The notes beneath the pieces were generated by a model, which was not told where the DNA came from, made no database searches, and saw nothing but the letters and a program-made list of their open reading frames with translations. DNA of 64,000 nucleotides from Palleronia caenipelagi (GTDB lineage Bacteria; Pseudomonadota; Alphaproteobacteria; Rhodobacterales; Rhodobacteraceae): positions 1 to 64,000 of the forward strand of contig NZ_VFSV01000002.1 of NCBI RefSeq assembly GCF_007004065.1. Direction: 5' to 3'. Shown here in pieces: positions 39,107 through 47,669 of the stretch. Numbering within the stretch: position 1 is the first letter of the stretch; each line of letters begins with the position of its first letter. The position numbers were made by a program, and so were the translations under genes.

Positions 39107-39144
39107 GAAAAAAAGAAAAGCCGCCCATTCAGGCGAATGGGCGG
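39107..39144 (-). terminator. rho-independent terminator after serA
   Basis: On the minus strand CCGCCCATTC..GAATGGGCGG forms a 10-bp stem with a four-base loop and is followed by CTTTTCTTTTTTTC. Confidence 0.9.
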
Positions 39145-39177
39145 TAGGTTCTTCATACAATCTTAAGTCGAGCGAAT

Positions 39178-40770
39178 TCAGACCGCGAATCGCAGGGGAC
39201 GTACGGCGTTGAACGCCCTTGTCCCCATGAGATCGTCGATGACTTTCGCCTCGACCGCATCGTCGAGGTAGAGCAGGGCCAGAGCATCCTTGCCCCGATC
39301 TGACCGCCCGAGGGTGAAGTTCGCGATGTTCACACCGTTCTCGCCCATGGTCTGACCAAGGATACCGATGATCCCCGCTTTGTCGGCATTGGTGGTGTAG
39401 AGCATATGCGCGCCCACCTCGGCATCGATGTTGATCCCCTTGATCTGGATAAAGCGCGGCTTGCCGTCCGAGAACACTGTCCCCGCGACCGAGCGCTGAC
39501 GCTGGGCTGTTTTCATCGTCACCTTGATATAGGCGTCGAACACGCCGGTCTGCTCCTGCGTGGTCTTCGAGACTTCGATGCCGCTGTCACGCGCCATGAC
39601 CGGTGCAGAAACCATGTTGGCGTCGGGATTACGCTCCCGCATCACGCCCGCGACCACCGCCGCGTTCAGCGCGTTGGTGTTCATCTCGGCGACAGCGCCA
39701 TCATAGAGCACATTGATCGCTTCGATCGGCTCGTCGGTCATCTGGCCGATGAACGCGCCCAGATGCTCGGCCAGCTTCAGCCAGGGCCCCATGACCTTGG
39801 CTTCTTCGGCGGTGACGCTGGGCATGTTCAGGGCGTTGGAGACGGCGCCAGTCAGCAGGTAGTCCGACATCTGCTCGGCCACCTGCAAGGCGACGTTCTC
39901 CTGCGCCTCGGTGGTGGCGGCGCCCAGATGCGGGGTGACCACCACGTTTTCGAGGCCAAAGAGCGGCGAATCGGTTGCAGGCTCGACGGCGAACACGTCG
40001 AAGGCAGCCCCGGCGACGCGGCCCTCTTTCAGCGCCTCGGCCATGGCCTCTTCGTCCACCAGACCGCCCCGGGCGCAGTTGATGACCCGTACACCGGGCT
40101 TCAGCTTGGCGATGTTTTCGCGGCTGAGGATGTTACGGGTCTTGTCCGTCAGCGGCACGTGCATGGTGATGAAATCGGACTTCGCCAGCAGCTCGTCCAG
40201 CTCGACCTTGCGGCAGCCGATCTCGGTGGCGCGCTCTTCCGACAGGAACGGATCATAGGCGATGACCTTCATCCGCAAACCCAGCGCGCGGGAGATGACG
40301 ATCGAGCCGATATTGCCCGCACCGATCACGCCCAGCGTCTTGCCGGTCAGCTCAACACCCATAAAGCGGGACTTTTCCCATTTGCCCGCATGGGTCGAGG
40401 CGCTGGCCTCGGGGATCTGGCGCGCGACGGCGAACATCATAGCGATGGCGTGCTCAGCGGTGGTGATGGAGTTGCCAAACGGCGTGTTCATCACGATCAC
40501 ACCCTTCGCCGAGGCGGCGGGCAGATCGACATTATCGACACCAATCCCGGCGCGACCGATAACCTTGAGGTTACCTGCAGCCGCCAGCACCTTTTCGGTG
40601 ACCTTGGTGGCGGAGCGGATGGCTAGGCCGTCATACTGGCCGATCACTTCGAGGAGACGGTCCTTATCCTTGCCGAGGCCGGGTTCGAAATCCACTTCGA
40701 TGCCACGGTCACGGAAGATCTGGACGGCGGTTTCCGACAGCTTGTCGGACACGAGAACTTTGGGCGCCAT
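39178..40770 (-). CDS. serA: D-3-phosphoglycerate dehydrogenase
   Basis: A 530-residue SerA of the long type. The catalytic and NAD domains cover residues 1-310: LGVIGAGNIGSIVISRA is the nucleotide motif, NCARGGLVDEEA follows, and the catalytic His is in TPHLGAATTEAQ. An intervening domain and a C-terminal ACT domain (about 455-530, with GIIGILGQTMGENGVNIANF) sense serine. It oxidises 3-phosphoglycerate in the first step of serine synthesis. It follows serC on the same strand. Confidence 0.95.
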   Translation of the reverse strand: MAPKVLVSDKLSETAVQIFRDRGIEVDFEPGLGKDKDRLLEVIGQYDGLAIRSATKVTEKVLAAAGNLKVIGRAGIGVDNVDLPAASAKGVIVMNTPFGNSITTAEHAIAMMFAVARQIPEASASTHAGKWEKSRFMGVELTGKTLGVIGAGNIGSIVISRALGLRMKVIAYDPFLSEERATEIGCRKVELDELLAKSDFITMHVPLTDKTRNILSRENIAKLKPGVRVINCARGGLVDEEAMAEALKEGRVAGAAFDVFAVEPATDSPLFGLENVVVTPHLGAATTEAQENVALQVAEQMSDYLLTGAVSNALNMPSVTAEEAKVMGPWLKLAEHLGAFIGQMTDEPIEAINVLYDGAVAEMNTNALNAAVVAGVMRERNPDANMVSAPVMARDSGIEVSKTTQEQTGVFDAYIKVTMKTAQRQRSVAGTVFSDGKPRFIQIKGINIDAEVGAHMLYTTNADKAGIIGILGQTMGENGVNIANFTLGRSDRGKDALALLYLDDAVEAKVIDDLMGTRAFNAVRPLRFAV

Positions 40771-40806
40771 GTGAGGGGCTCCTTTGCAAAGACGTCTGTG
40801 AGAGGG

Positions 40807-40828
40807 CCGGCGCCGCGACGGGCGCCGG
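40807..40828 (-). other. stem-loop between serC and serA
   Basis: CCGGCGCC, six bases, GGCGCCGG: a perfect 8-bp GC stem in the 65-base gap. No T tract is present. It may adjust the ratio of serA to serC message. Confidence 0.45.
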
Positions 40829-40835
40829 TGTCATG

Positions 40836-41990
40836 TCAAGCGGCGCGCTCGGCGAGCACGGCGTGATAGGCCCAGTCGATCCACGGCATCAGCGCCTCAA
40901 GATCGGAGGTCTCCACCGTCGCACCACACCAGATCCGCAGCCCCGGAGGCGCGTCGCGATAGCTGCCCAGATCATAGGCCACGCCCTCGGCGTCGAGTTT
41001 CTTGACCACCGCCTTAGCGAAATCCGCATCCCCGGCAACGGTTGGATCGGTGAATTTCAGGCAAACGGACGTGTTCGATCGCAGCGCCGGATCCTCGGCC
41101 AGATTGGCGATCCAGTCGCGGGCGTCGCAGAAATCCCAGACCACCTGAGCGTTGCTGTTGGCACGGTCCATCAGGCCGGTCAGGCTGCCCACGGATTTGC
41201 CCCAGACCAGTGCCTGCAGGTAATCCTCGACGCAAAGCATCGACGGCGTGTTGATCGTCTCGCCGCGGAAGATGCCCTCGATCAGCTTGCCACCCTTGGT
41301 CAGGCGGAAGATCTTCGGCATCGGCCACGCAGGGGTATAGCTCTCCAGCCGTTCGACGGCGCGCGGGCTGAGGATGATCACGCCGTGGGCCGCCTCACCG
41401 CCCATCACCTTCTGCCAAGAGAAGGTCGTCACGTCGAGCTTGTCCCACGGCAGATCCTGCGCAAAAGCCGCAGAGGTCGCGTCACAGAGCGTCAGACCAG
41501 CGCGGTCGGCGGGGATCATGTCGCCATTGGGCAGACGCACGCCGGAGGTGGTGCCGTTCCAAGTGAAGCAGACATCCTTGTTCCAATCGACCTCACTTAG
41601 GTCAACGATCTCGCCATAACCCGCTTCGCGCACGGTGTTTTCGGCCAGTTTCAGCTGCTTGACCACGTCAGTGACCCAGCCCTTGCCAAAGCTCTCCCAC
41701 GCCAGCGTCTCTGACGGGCGAGCGCCCAGCAGGCTCCACATGGCCATCTCGAAGGCGCCGGTGTCAGAGGCCGGGACGATCCCGATGCGGTAGTCTTCGG
41801 GCACGCCGAGGATCTCGCGGGTCTCGTCGATGGCCTGCTTCAGCTTGGCTTTGCCAACGGTCGCACGGTGCGAGCGGCCCAAGGGGGCGTCCACGAGCGC
41901 GTCCAGCGAAAATGCGGGAGGTTTGGCACAGGGGCCAGATGAAAAACGCGGATTAGCCGGCCGCGTTGCCGGGGTCTCAGTAACAGTCAT
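40836..41990 (-). CDS. serC: phosphoserine aminotransferase
   Basis: A 384-residue fold type I aminotransferase of the alphaproteobacterial SerC type (TIGR01365-like). Visible are [16 protein letters not shown] at the N-terminus, the segment [20 protein letters not shown], and the PLP lysine in [23 protein letters not shown] (Lys of WQK). It makes phosphoserine from 3-phosphohydroxypyruvate. A structured leader lies directly upstream and serA follows downstream. Confidence 0.93.
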   Translation of the reverse strand: MTVTETPATRPANPRFSSGPCAKPPAFSLDALVDAPLGRSHRATVGKAKLKQAIDETREILGVPEDYRIGIVPASDTGAFEMAMWSLLGARPSETLAWESFGKGWVTDVVKQLKLAENTVREAGYGEIVDLSEVDWNKDVCFTWNGTTSGVRLPNGDMIPADRAGLTLCDATSAAFAQDLPWDKLDVTTFSWQKVMGGEAAHGVIILSPRAVERLESYTPAWPMPKIFRLTKGGKLIEGIFRGETINTPSMLCVEDYLQALVWGKSVGSLTGLMDRANSNAQVVWDFCDARDWIANLAEDPALRSNTSVCLKFTDPTVAGDADFAKAVVKKLDAEGVAYDLGSYRDAPPGLRIWCGATVETSDLEALMPWIDWAYHAVLAERAA

Positions 41991-41997
41991 GCTACCC

Positions 41998-42062
41998 TTC
42001 CAGATAAGCGCCCCTCGTTGGGGAGGGGTGTCCCACCGCTAGAGGTACGCGCACCCAACACA
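41998..42062 (-). ncRNA. candidate serC leader RNA
   Basis: The leader directly upstream of serC, read on the minus strand, has GGTGCGCGTACCTCTAG, then GGTGGGACACCCCTCCCC, then a CCCCTC/GAGGGG hairpin and a GCGC segment that can pair back with the first part, ending about 10 bases before the start. Its position and conserved-looking blocks fit the serC RNA motif described from alphaproteobacteria. I could not check it against a covariance model. Whether it binds a ligand is unknown. Confidence 0.55.
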
Positions 42063-42143
42063 AACAGCAATAGAGACATGAGTTCGGGACGCAAAAAAAA
42101 TGACAAATTATGTGGGCAGCCGTTCTGCCCCACCGTTTGATGG

Positions 42144-42985
42144 TGTGAACCTTTCGCATAAATGGAAGGAAGCGCCATGGACCAAAATCGTGATGGCCGC
42201 GCCACGACCACGCACAACTTCCGCGCTCACATACGGTTATCGCAAGCTTCGATCCCGGAGCGAAGCCGTGAACTTGGAGTCAATCACCAAATGGGTGCCA
42301 ATCGGCGCACGCAACAAACGGTGGAGGCCCTGAGGACCGGTCCGAAGGAACCACGGCCAAAACCGTTCCCACTGAAGCCGAGGACGCCGTGATCGTCTCA
42401 TTCCCGCGCATTTCACTGCTACCGCCGGAGTCAGAGCGGCAGGCGAACAATCCGAAGGATCTTTTGTCGCGACAAACTCTTTTTGTGCCATGCAGCTCTC
42501 TAACGCGCATCTGACGCAGTCGGCGCTGCGGCGCTGTTTTCAACGATGAGCCACGTCCCGCAGTCACCCATTGGGCTCGGTCCTGTAGCGACTTGATGGG
42601 TAATTCCCAAGGACGATGACGCGCGGAATCGAGCATCCCCTGACCAAGCCTAACCACACGTGGGGTCCCGAAGATTAGAAAATAGTCCGGGGGACGGATG
42701 TCCCGAGGAGCGGCCAAGTCGAACGGGTGAACCGGCCGATCAAGCTTGGCGCCGAAACGTAAAACGGCATAACTACGATTGCCACGATCAGCGGCGCAGC
42801 CACCTTGCCGCCTTCCTGCGCGCCTACAAAGTCGCCCGTCGTCTGAAGACCTTGAGTGATCTCACACCCTACGAGCAAATCTGCAAAATCCGGACCTCAA
42901 AGCCGGGTCGATTCATCCTTGGTCCGATCCGCAAGATCTCGGGACTAAACACATAGGGGGCTTCATCTCAGAGCGGATTGACACA
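42144..42985 (+). mobile_element. decayed IS481-family insertion sequence
   Basis: This stretch holds the fragments of one IS481 transposase (see the pseudogene). Possible degenerate ends are TGTGAACCTTTCGC at 42144 and, reading inward from the right, TGTGTCAATCCGCTC ending at 42985; they share only part of their bases, so the borders are tentative. It fills the interval between the serC leader and the E2 gene; I see no other gene in it. Confidence 0.65.
42177..42956 (+). pseudogene. IS481-family transposase, multiply broken
   Basis: Pieces of an IS481-type transposase lie in order on the plus strand. The N-terminal helix-turn-helix begins at 42177 (MDQNRDGRATTTHNFRAHIR, SQASIPERSRELGVN, GPKEPR). 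A frame change near 42355 leads into TEADEA-like EAEDAVIVSFPRISLLPP. A piece near 42491 matches the HLTRSALHRCLQRHG block as HLTQSALRRCFQR, followed by a stop. The central part with the first catalytic Asp residues is missing. From about 42630 comes GIEHPLTKPNHTWG. About 48 inserted bases then separate this from GQVERVNRPIK, and after another frame change the C-terminus RLKTLSDLTPYEQICK..GLNT ends at 42956. It cannot be active. Confidence 0.8.
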
Positions 42986-43061
42986 TCAGCGCTATGGCGC
43001 GTCGCGACGCCGCTTGAAGCAGAAGCCCCCCGGCCCGATCAGCTGCGAGACGGACAGGCGC

Positions 43062-43940
43062 TCAAATCAGCATATTGCGCGGATCGGCGATCAACCTCGT
43101 GTAATGGGTCATGAACCGCGCGGCATCGGCGCCGTTGATCACCCGGTGATCGTAGCTGAGATCCAGCGGCACCATGGGCACCGGGCGCGGCGTGTCGCCC
43201 TCCCAGACAGTGACCGTCTCGGTGCGGGTGATGCCAAGGATCGCCACTTCGGGCGGGTTAACGATGGGGGTAAAGGCACTACCCCCGAGACCGCCGAGAT
43301 TGGTGATGGTCATGGACGCGCCGCCCATCTCATCCGGCCCGACCTTTCTGGCCTGCGCGCGACCTGCCAGATCGGCGATTTCGCCCGCAATCTGCCAGAG
43401 CCCCTTGCGATCCGCATCGCGGATCACCGGAACCATGAGCCCGTGGGGTGTGTCGACGGCGATGCCAATATGGACGTAGTCCTTCAGCACCAGCGTCTCC
43501 CCATCCGGGGTCAGGGATGCGTTAAAGCGGGAGAAAGCCCGCAAACACCGCGCCAATGCCGCCACGTGGAAGGCCAGCGCGGTCAACTTCGCGCCACGTG
43601 CCTGTGCCTCGGGCTTCAGCGCCTTGCGAAACGCCTCGATGGCCGAGACATCCGCCCGGTCGTGATGGGTCACGGCGGGGATCAGGCTCTGGGCCGCGGC
43701 GAGGTTCTTTGCGGCGACTTGCGCGAACCGGCTCATGGGTTCCTCGGTCACTGGACCATACTGACTGTGATCTACGTTCCAGTAGCCGGTGTCGCCCGCA
43801 GGACCTGCCGCAGCGGTGGTGGCCCCGAGATCCTCGGCGCCCATGGTGCGGCGGCCCAGTGCGCGGGCCTTTTCACTCAGATCCACACCCTGTTCGAGAG
43901 CGCGGCGGCGGGTGGAGGGGCTGGCGATGACGTCGTTCAT
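43062..43940 (-). CDS. 2-oxo-acid dehydrogenase E2 acyltransferase without lipoyl domain
   Basis: A 292-residue E2. It begins with a peripheral-subunit-binding domain (residues 5-38, IASPSTRRRALEQGVDLSEK) and continues with a full acyltransferase domain (residues 65-292). The catalytic DHRVING is at residues 264-270 (His265), with GLMVPVIRDADRKGLWQIAGEI and ITNLGGLGGSAFTPIVNPPE before it. No lipoyl domain is present, although E2 proteins normally carry one to three at the N-terminus. The lipoyl domains are instead on the separate protein encoded two genes upstream. It is the last gene of the apparent eight-gene operon, 10 bases after the aldehyde dehydrogenase. The start at 43940 opens the binding domain. 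Confidence 0.85.
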   Translation of the reverse strand: MNDVIASPSTRRRALEQGVDLSEKARALGRRTMGAEDLGATTAAAGPAGDTGYWNVDHSQYGPVTEEPMSRFAQVAAKNLAAAQSLIPAVTHHDRADVSAIEAFRKALKPEAQARGAKLTALAFHVAALARCLRAFSRFNASLTPDGETLVLKDYVHIGIAVDTPHGLMVPVIRDADRKGLWQIAGEIADLAGRAQARKVGPDEMGGASMTITNLGGLGGSAFTPIVNPPEVAILGITRTETVTVWEGDTPRPVPMVPLDLSYDHRVINGADAARFMTHYTRLIADPRNMLI

Positions 43941-43950
43941 GATCGCCCCC

Positions 43951-45375
43951 TTACCACTCAGCCGAGATGTACTGGGTTTCCATGAATTCAAGCATCCCTT
44001 CATGTCCCCCTTCACGGCCGAGACCAGACTGTTTCACCCCGCCAAAGGGGGCGGCCGGGTCGCTGACCAGACCTCGGTTCAGGCCGACCATCCCGTATTC
44101 CAGACGCTCGCAGACTTGCAGCGCGCGCTTGAAATCCTCGGAGAAGACATAGGCCACCAGCCCGTATTCGGTGTCATTAGCGCGGGCGATGACGTCTTCC
44201 TGATCGGTGAAGGTCTGGATCGCGGCCACCGGGCCGAAGATCTCGTCCCGCACGCATTCCGCGTCCTCAGACACGTTGGAGAGAACCGTCGGCGGGTAGT
44301 AAAAGCCTTTGCCCTCCGGTGCCTCGCCACCGCACTCGACCTTGGCGCCCTTGGCCACGGCGTCGGCGACGAACTCGGCCACCTTGTCGCGGGTGTCCGC
44401 ATTGACCAGCGGCCCCACATCGACCGAAGGATCGGTGCCATCCCCGACCTTCAGGGCGGACATGGCCTCGGTCAGGCGGCGGGTGAACTCGTCAGCCACG
44501 GCCTCATGGACATAGATCCGGTTGGCGGCAGTGCAGGCCTCGCCGAGATTGCGCATCTTCGCCAGCATGGTGCCCTCGATGGCCTTATCCATGTCAGCAT
44601 CGTCAAAGATGATGCAGGGCGCGTTGCCGCCCAGTTCCATGGCGGGCTTCAGCACCTGATCGGCAGCGGAGTGCAGCAGTTTCCGCCCCACCCCGGTCGA
44701 GCCGGTAAAGCTGATCACCCGCACGCGCGGATCATGCAGCATGTGGTCCACCAGCGCACCGGTCCGGCGCGAGGGCAGCACATTGACCAGCCCCTTGGGC
44801 ACACCTGCCTCTTCGAGGAGCGGCATCAGGGCCAGCATGGTCAGCGGCGTCTCGGAGGCGGGCTTGATGATCACGCCACACCCGGCGGCCAGAGCCGGCG
44901 CGATTTTGCGCGTGCCCATGGCGGCGGGGTAGTTCCAAGGGGTGACCAGCACGGCGAGGCCCGCCGGCTTATGCTGCACCACGATCCGGGCTCCGGAGGC
45001 CGGGGCGTGGGTGATCAGCCCGTCGGCGCGCACGGCTTCTTCGGCGAACCAGCGGAAGAACTCGGCGGCATAGGTGGCCTCGCCCATGGCGTCGGCGCGG
45101 GCCTTGCCGTTCTCCAGCGTGATGAGATGGGCAAAGTGATCGAGCCGCGCGGTCATGAGTTCCCACGCCTTGCGCAGGATCTCGGAGCGGGCGCGCGGCG
45201 TGCGGGAGGCCCAGTCGGCCATGGCGCGCTCGGCGGCGTCCAGCGCCGCGTCAGCATCGGCGATGTCAGCAGACGCGACGGAGGCCAGCACCTCTTCGGT
45301 GGCCGGGTTCAGCACGTCGAAGCGCTCTGCCGTCTGGCGCCATTCGCCGTCGATATAGAGGTCGGTATGTTCCAT
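43951..45375 (-). CDS. aldehyde dehydrogenase, succinate-semialdehyde-dehydrogenase-like
   Basis: A 474-residue NAD(P)-dependent aldehyde dehydrogenase. The N-terminal YIDGEWRQTAERFDVLNPATEE and the oxyanion Asn in VTPWNYPAAMGTRKIAPALA are typical. The general base Glu is in MELGGNAPCIIFDDAD, and the nucleophile Cys is in LGEACTAANRIYV. It looks most like the GabD/SSADH group, but substrate assignment in this superfamily is unreliable. It lies between the lipoyl protein and the E2 core in the operon, so it probably oxidises an aldehyde made earlier in the same pathway. Confidence 0.85.
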   Translation of the reverse strand: MEHTDLYIDGEWRQTAERFDVLNPATEEVLASVASADIADADAALDAAERAMADWASRTPRARSEILRKAWELMTARLDHFAHLITLENGKARADAMGEATYAAEFFRWFAEEAVRADGLITHAPASGARIVVQHKPAGLAVLVTPWNYPAAMGTRKIAPALAAGCGVIIKPASETPLTMLALMPLLEEAGVPKGLVNVLPSRRTGALVDHMLHDPRVRVISFTGSTGVGRKLLHSAADQVLKPAMELGGNAPCIIFDDADMDKAIEGTMLAKMRNLGEACTAANRIYVHEAVADEFTRRLTEAMSALKVGDGTDPSVDVGPLVNADTRDKVAEFVADAVAKGAKVECGGEAPEGKGFYYPPTVLSNVSEDAECVRDEIFGPVAAIQTFTDQEDVIARANDTEYGLVAYVFSEDFKRALQVCERLEYGMVGLNRGLVSDPAAPFGGVKQSGLGREGGHEGMLEFMETQYISAEW

Positions 45376-45390
45376 GAGCGGTGCCTTTTG

Positions 45391-46674
45391 TCAGAGCAGA
45401 TGGCGGAGCGGTTGCTCCATCCGACCTGCGAAATTGGAGAGAAGCGCGATGGCCTCGGCGGCGCTGAGCTGGCCCGCGCCACATTCGAGCGTCAGCCCGA
45501 TGCCCGCGCCCTCGGCGGTCAGGGTCAGGACCGGCGCATCTTCGGCGCCCATCTCGATTCCGGTGATCCCCGTGCCCCGCAGATCGCGCAGGATGAGCGC
45601 CGGGGCATCCTCGGTCTCAGCCACCTGCGACAGGGCCGGGCCGGTGACAGCGTAGCTGCGCGCAGTGCCGAAACGCTCGACTGCGACAGCAGACCCGTCA
45701 CGACCGAGGCTCACCCCGGCGAGACCCGCCAGGAGCGCATCCGCGTCGGTCAGCCCGTGTGTGCCCGCAGCCCAGTCGGCAAACCCGGCAAAGCCATCGG
45801 TTGCACAGTGCGCGGTCAGGCGACGGGTTGCGGGGCCTGCGCCTGCCGCAGCCGCCGGGGTGGCGGCAGGGAGGGAGCGGAGGACGTCCAGATCGGCGAC
45901 ATGGTAGGGCTGGGGATGACCCCCCTCTACGAGCCGGTTCAGGTCGAGACCCTGTTCCATCGCCAGACGCCGCGCCTTGGGCGAGGCAAGGATGCGTCCG
46001 CCCGGAGCGATCGGCGCCGCAGTGGCTTGCCGGGGCGCGACGGCCTCCTTCGCCGGAGCGTCGGGCACCGCGGCTGGCGCCGGGGCCGAGGCAGGAGCGG
46101 CGTCCTTCACCGACAGGGAAACCGGGTTGGCCGGAGCGCTGTCGGAGAGGATCGCGACCGGGTCGCCCACGGGCACATCTTCGCCCGCCTGCGCCAGCGT
46201 CGCCGCGAGGTAGCCCGCACGACCTGCGGGAACTTCCATAGTGGCCTTGTCGGTCTCGACCTCGAAGAGCGGATCTTCGGCGCCGACCTCGGCGCCCGGC
46301 TCCACCAGCCAGCCGACGATCCGCCCGGCATCCTGTGCCATGCCGAGCTGCGGCATGGTCACAGGGGTGCCTTCAGGCAAATCGTTCCCGGCCTCAGGGG
46401 CCGCGGTCGTAGCAGGCGCTGCGGCTGGTTCCTCGGCGGTCTCGGAGATCTGCGCGATGGCCTGACCCACGGGCACGTCATCGCCAGCCGCCGCTGTCAC
46501 GCCGGTCAGGAAACCCGCCGCCTGCGCCTCGACCTCCATGGTGGCCTTGTCGGTTTCCACCTCAAAGAGCGCGTCCCCCTTGGCTACCGCATCGCCCGGC
46601 GACTTCAGCCACGAGACGATCCGTCCCGTGTCCTGAGCCATGCCGAGCTGGGGCATCGTCACCTCATGCGGCAT
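45391..46674 (-). CDS. double lipoyl-domain protein with degenerate acyltransferase-like C-terminus
   Basis: A 427-residue protein. Two lipoyl domains cover residues 1-78 and 103-178, each with the lipoylation motif VETDKATMEV (Lys43 and Lys143). Ala/Pro-rich linkers separate them from a peripheral-subunit-binding domain at about 226-265 (RILASPKARRLAMEQGLDL). The last 145 residues (SYAVTGPALSQVAE, then LLSNFAGRMEQPLRHLL) resemble the end of an E2 catalytic domain, but the DHRxxxG active site and the substrate-binding N-terminal half are missing. It looks like a structural, lipoyl-bearing partner, comparable in layout to the E3-binding protein of mitochondria. The start overlaps the end of the E1 beta gene by 11 bases. 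Confidence 0.85.
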   Translation of the reverse strand: MPHEVTMPQLGMAQDTGRIVSWLKSPGDAVAKGDALFEVETDKATMEVEAQAAGFLTGVTAAAGDDVPVGQAIAQISETAEEPAAAPATTAAPEAGNDLPEGTPVTMPQLGMAQDAGRIVGWLVEPGAEVGAEDPLFEVETDKATMEVPAGRAGYLAATLAQAGEDVPVGDPVAILSDSAPANPVSLSVKDAAPASAPAPAAVPDAPAKEAVAPRQATAAPIAPGGRILASPKARRLAMEQGLDLNRLVEGGHPQPYHVADLDVLRSLPAATPAAAAGAGPATRRLTAHCATDGFAGFADWAAGTHGLTDADALLAGLAGVSLGRDGSAVAVERFGTARSYAVTGPALSQVAETEDAPALILRDLRGTGITGIEMGAEDAPVLTLTAEGAGIGLTLECGAGQLSAAEAIALLSNFAGRMEQPLRHLL

Positions 46675-47659
46675 GGATCATCTCCCCGCCGCACAGCTTG
46701 CGCGCCGCCGCGGCGACGCTCTCGGGCGTCGGCACGGTCAGATCCTCCAGCGCGGGCGAGAACGGCACCGGCACATCCATCGCGCCCATCCGCAGAACCG
46801 GCGCGTCCAGATGGTAGAACGCCTTTTCATTCAGGCGGCTGGCGATCTCGGAGGTCACGCCAAAGCTCTGGTGGCCCTCGTCGATGACAATGGCGCGCGA
46901 GGTCTTCTTGACGCTCTCGATCAGGGTGGCCTCATCGAGCGGCACGATCGTGCGCGGATCGATCACCTCGGCACTGATGCCCTCGGCGGCGAGAATCTCA
47001 GCGGCTTTCTCGGCCACCTGCACCATGGACGACGTGCCGATCAGCGTGATGTCGGACCCCGTCCGTTTGACATTCGCCTCGCCGAAGGGGATCAGATACT
47101 CCTCCTCGGGGACCGGCGCCTTATCCTGATACATCAGCTTGTCTTCGAAGATCACCACCGGGTTGTTGTCCCGAATGGCGGTCTTCATCAGCCCCTTCGC
47201 CTCATAGGCCGACGATGGCAGGGCGACCTTCAGCCCCGGGATATGAGCCACAAGCGCCTGAAGCGACTGGGAATGCTGCGCCGCGGAGCGCCGCGTGGCG
47301 CCCAGATTGGTGCGCAGAACCAGCGGCACGGTGAGCTTGCCGCCCGACATGTAGTGGGTCTTGGCCGCCTGATTGCAAAGCTGGTCCATGATCAGGAAGA
47401 TGAAATCGCCGAACATCAGATCGACGATGGGTCGCGCGCCAGTCATCGCAGCACCGACCGCCATGCCCATAAAGCCGGGCTCAGCGATGGGAGTGTCGAT
47501 GACGCGCTCGGTGCCGAATTCCTCGACCAGGCCGCTGAGCACCTTGAAGGGCGTCCCGGCCTCGGCCACGTCTTCGCCCATGATAAATGTCGTCGGGTCC
47601 CGGCGCATTTCCTCGGCCAGCGCTTCGTTCACGGCCTGGGACAGGGTAATCTCTCGCAT
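46664..47659 (-). CDS. 2-oxo-acid (acetoin-type) dehydrogenase E1 beta subunit
   Basis: A 331-residue E1 beta subunit: MREITLSQAVNEALAEEMRR, then FIMGEDVAEAG, then DTPIAEPGFMGMAVGAAMTG with the Glu that activates thiamine diphosphate, then HSQSLQALVAHIPGLKVALP. With E1 alpha it forms the alpha2beta2 thiamine-dependent decarboxylase. Similarity is closest to the acetoin/pyruvate type rather than to the branched-chain type, but the substrate is not fixed by sequence. It is 10 bases after E1 alpha. The start at 47659 is the family start; the longer frame to 47770 lies in the E1 alpha gene. Confidence 0.9.
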   Translation of the reverse strand: MREITLSQAVNEALAEEMRRDPTTFIMGEDVAEAGTPFKVLSGLVEEFGTERVIDTPIAEPGFMGMAVGAAMTGARPIVDLMFGDFIFLIMDQLCNQAAKTHYMSGGKLTVPLVLRTNLGATRRSAAQHSQSLQALVAHIPGLKVALPSSAYEAKGLMKTAIRDNNPVVIFEDKLMYQDKAPVPEEEYLIPFGEANVKRTGSDITLIGTSSMVQVAEKAAEILAAEGISAEVIDPRTIVPLDEATLIESVKKTSRAIVIDEGHQSFGVTSEIASRLNEKAFYHLDAPVLRMGAMDVPVPFSPALEDLTVPTPESVAAAARKLCGGEMIHAA

Positions 47660-47669
47660 GTCTCTCTCC

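Noticed and set aside
43789-46887. A plus-strand open frame of about 1030 codons opposite the E2/aldehyde dehydrogenase/lipoyl genes
   Set aside because: It is antisense to three convincing genes, and its protein is rich in Arg, Gly, His and Pro without any family motif; GC-rich codon bias keeps the frame open.
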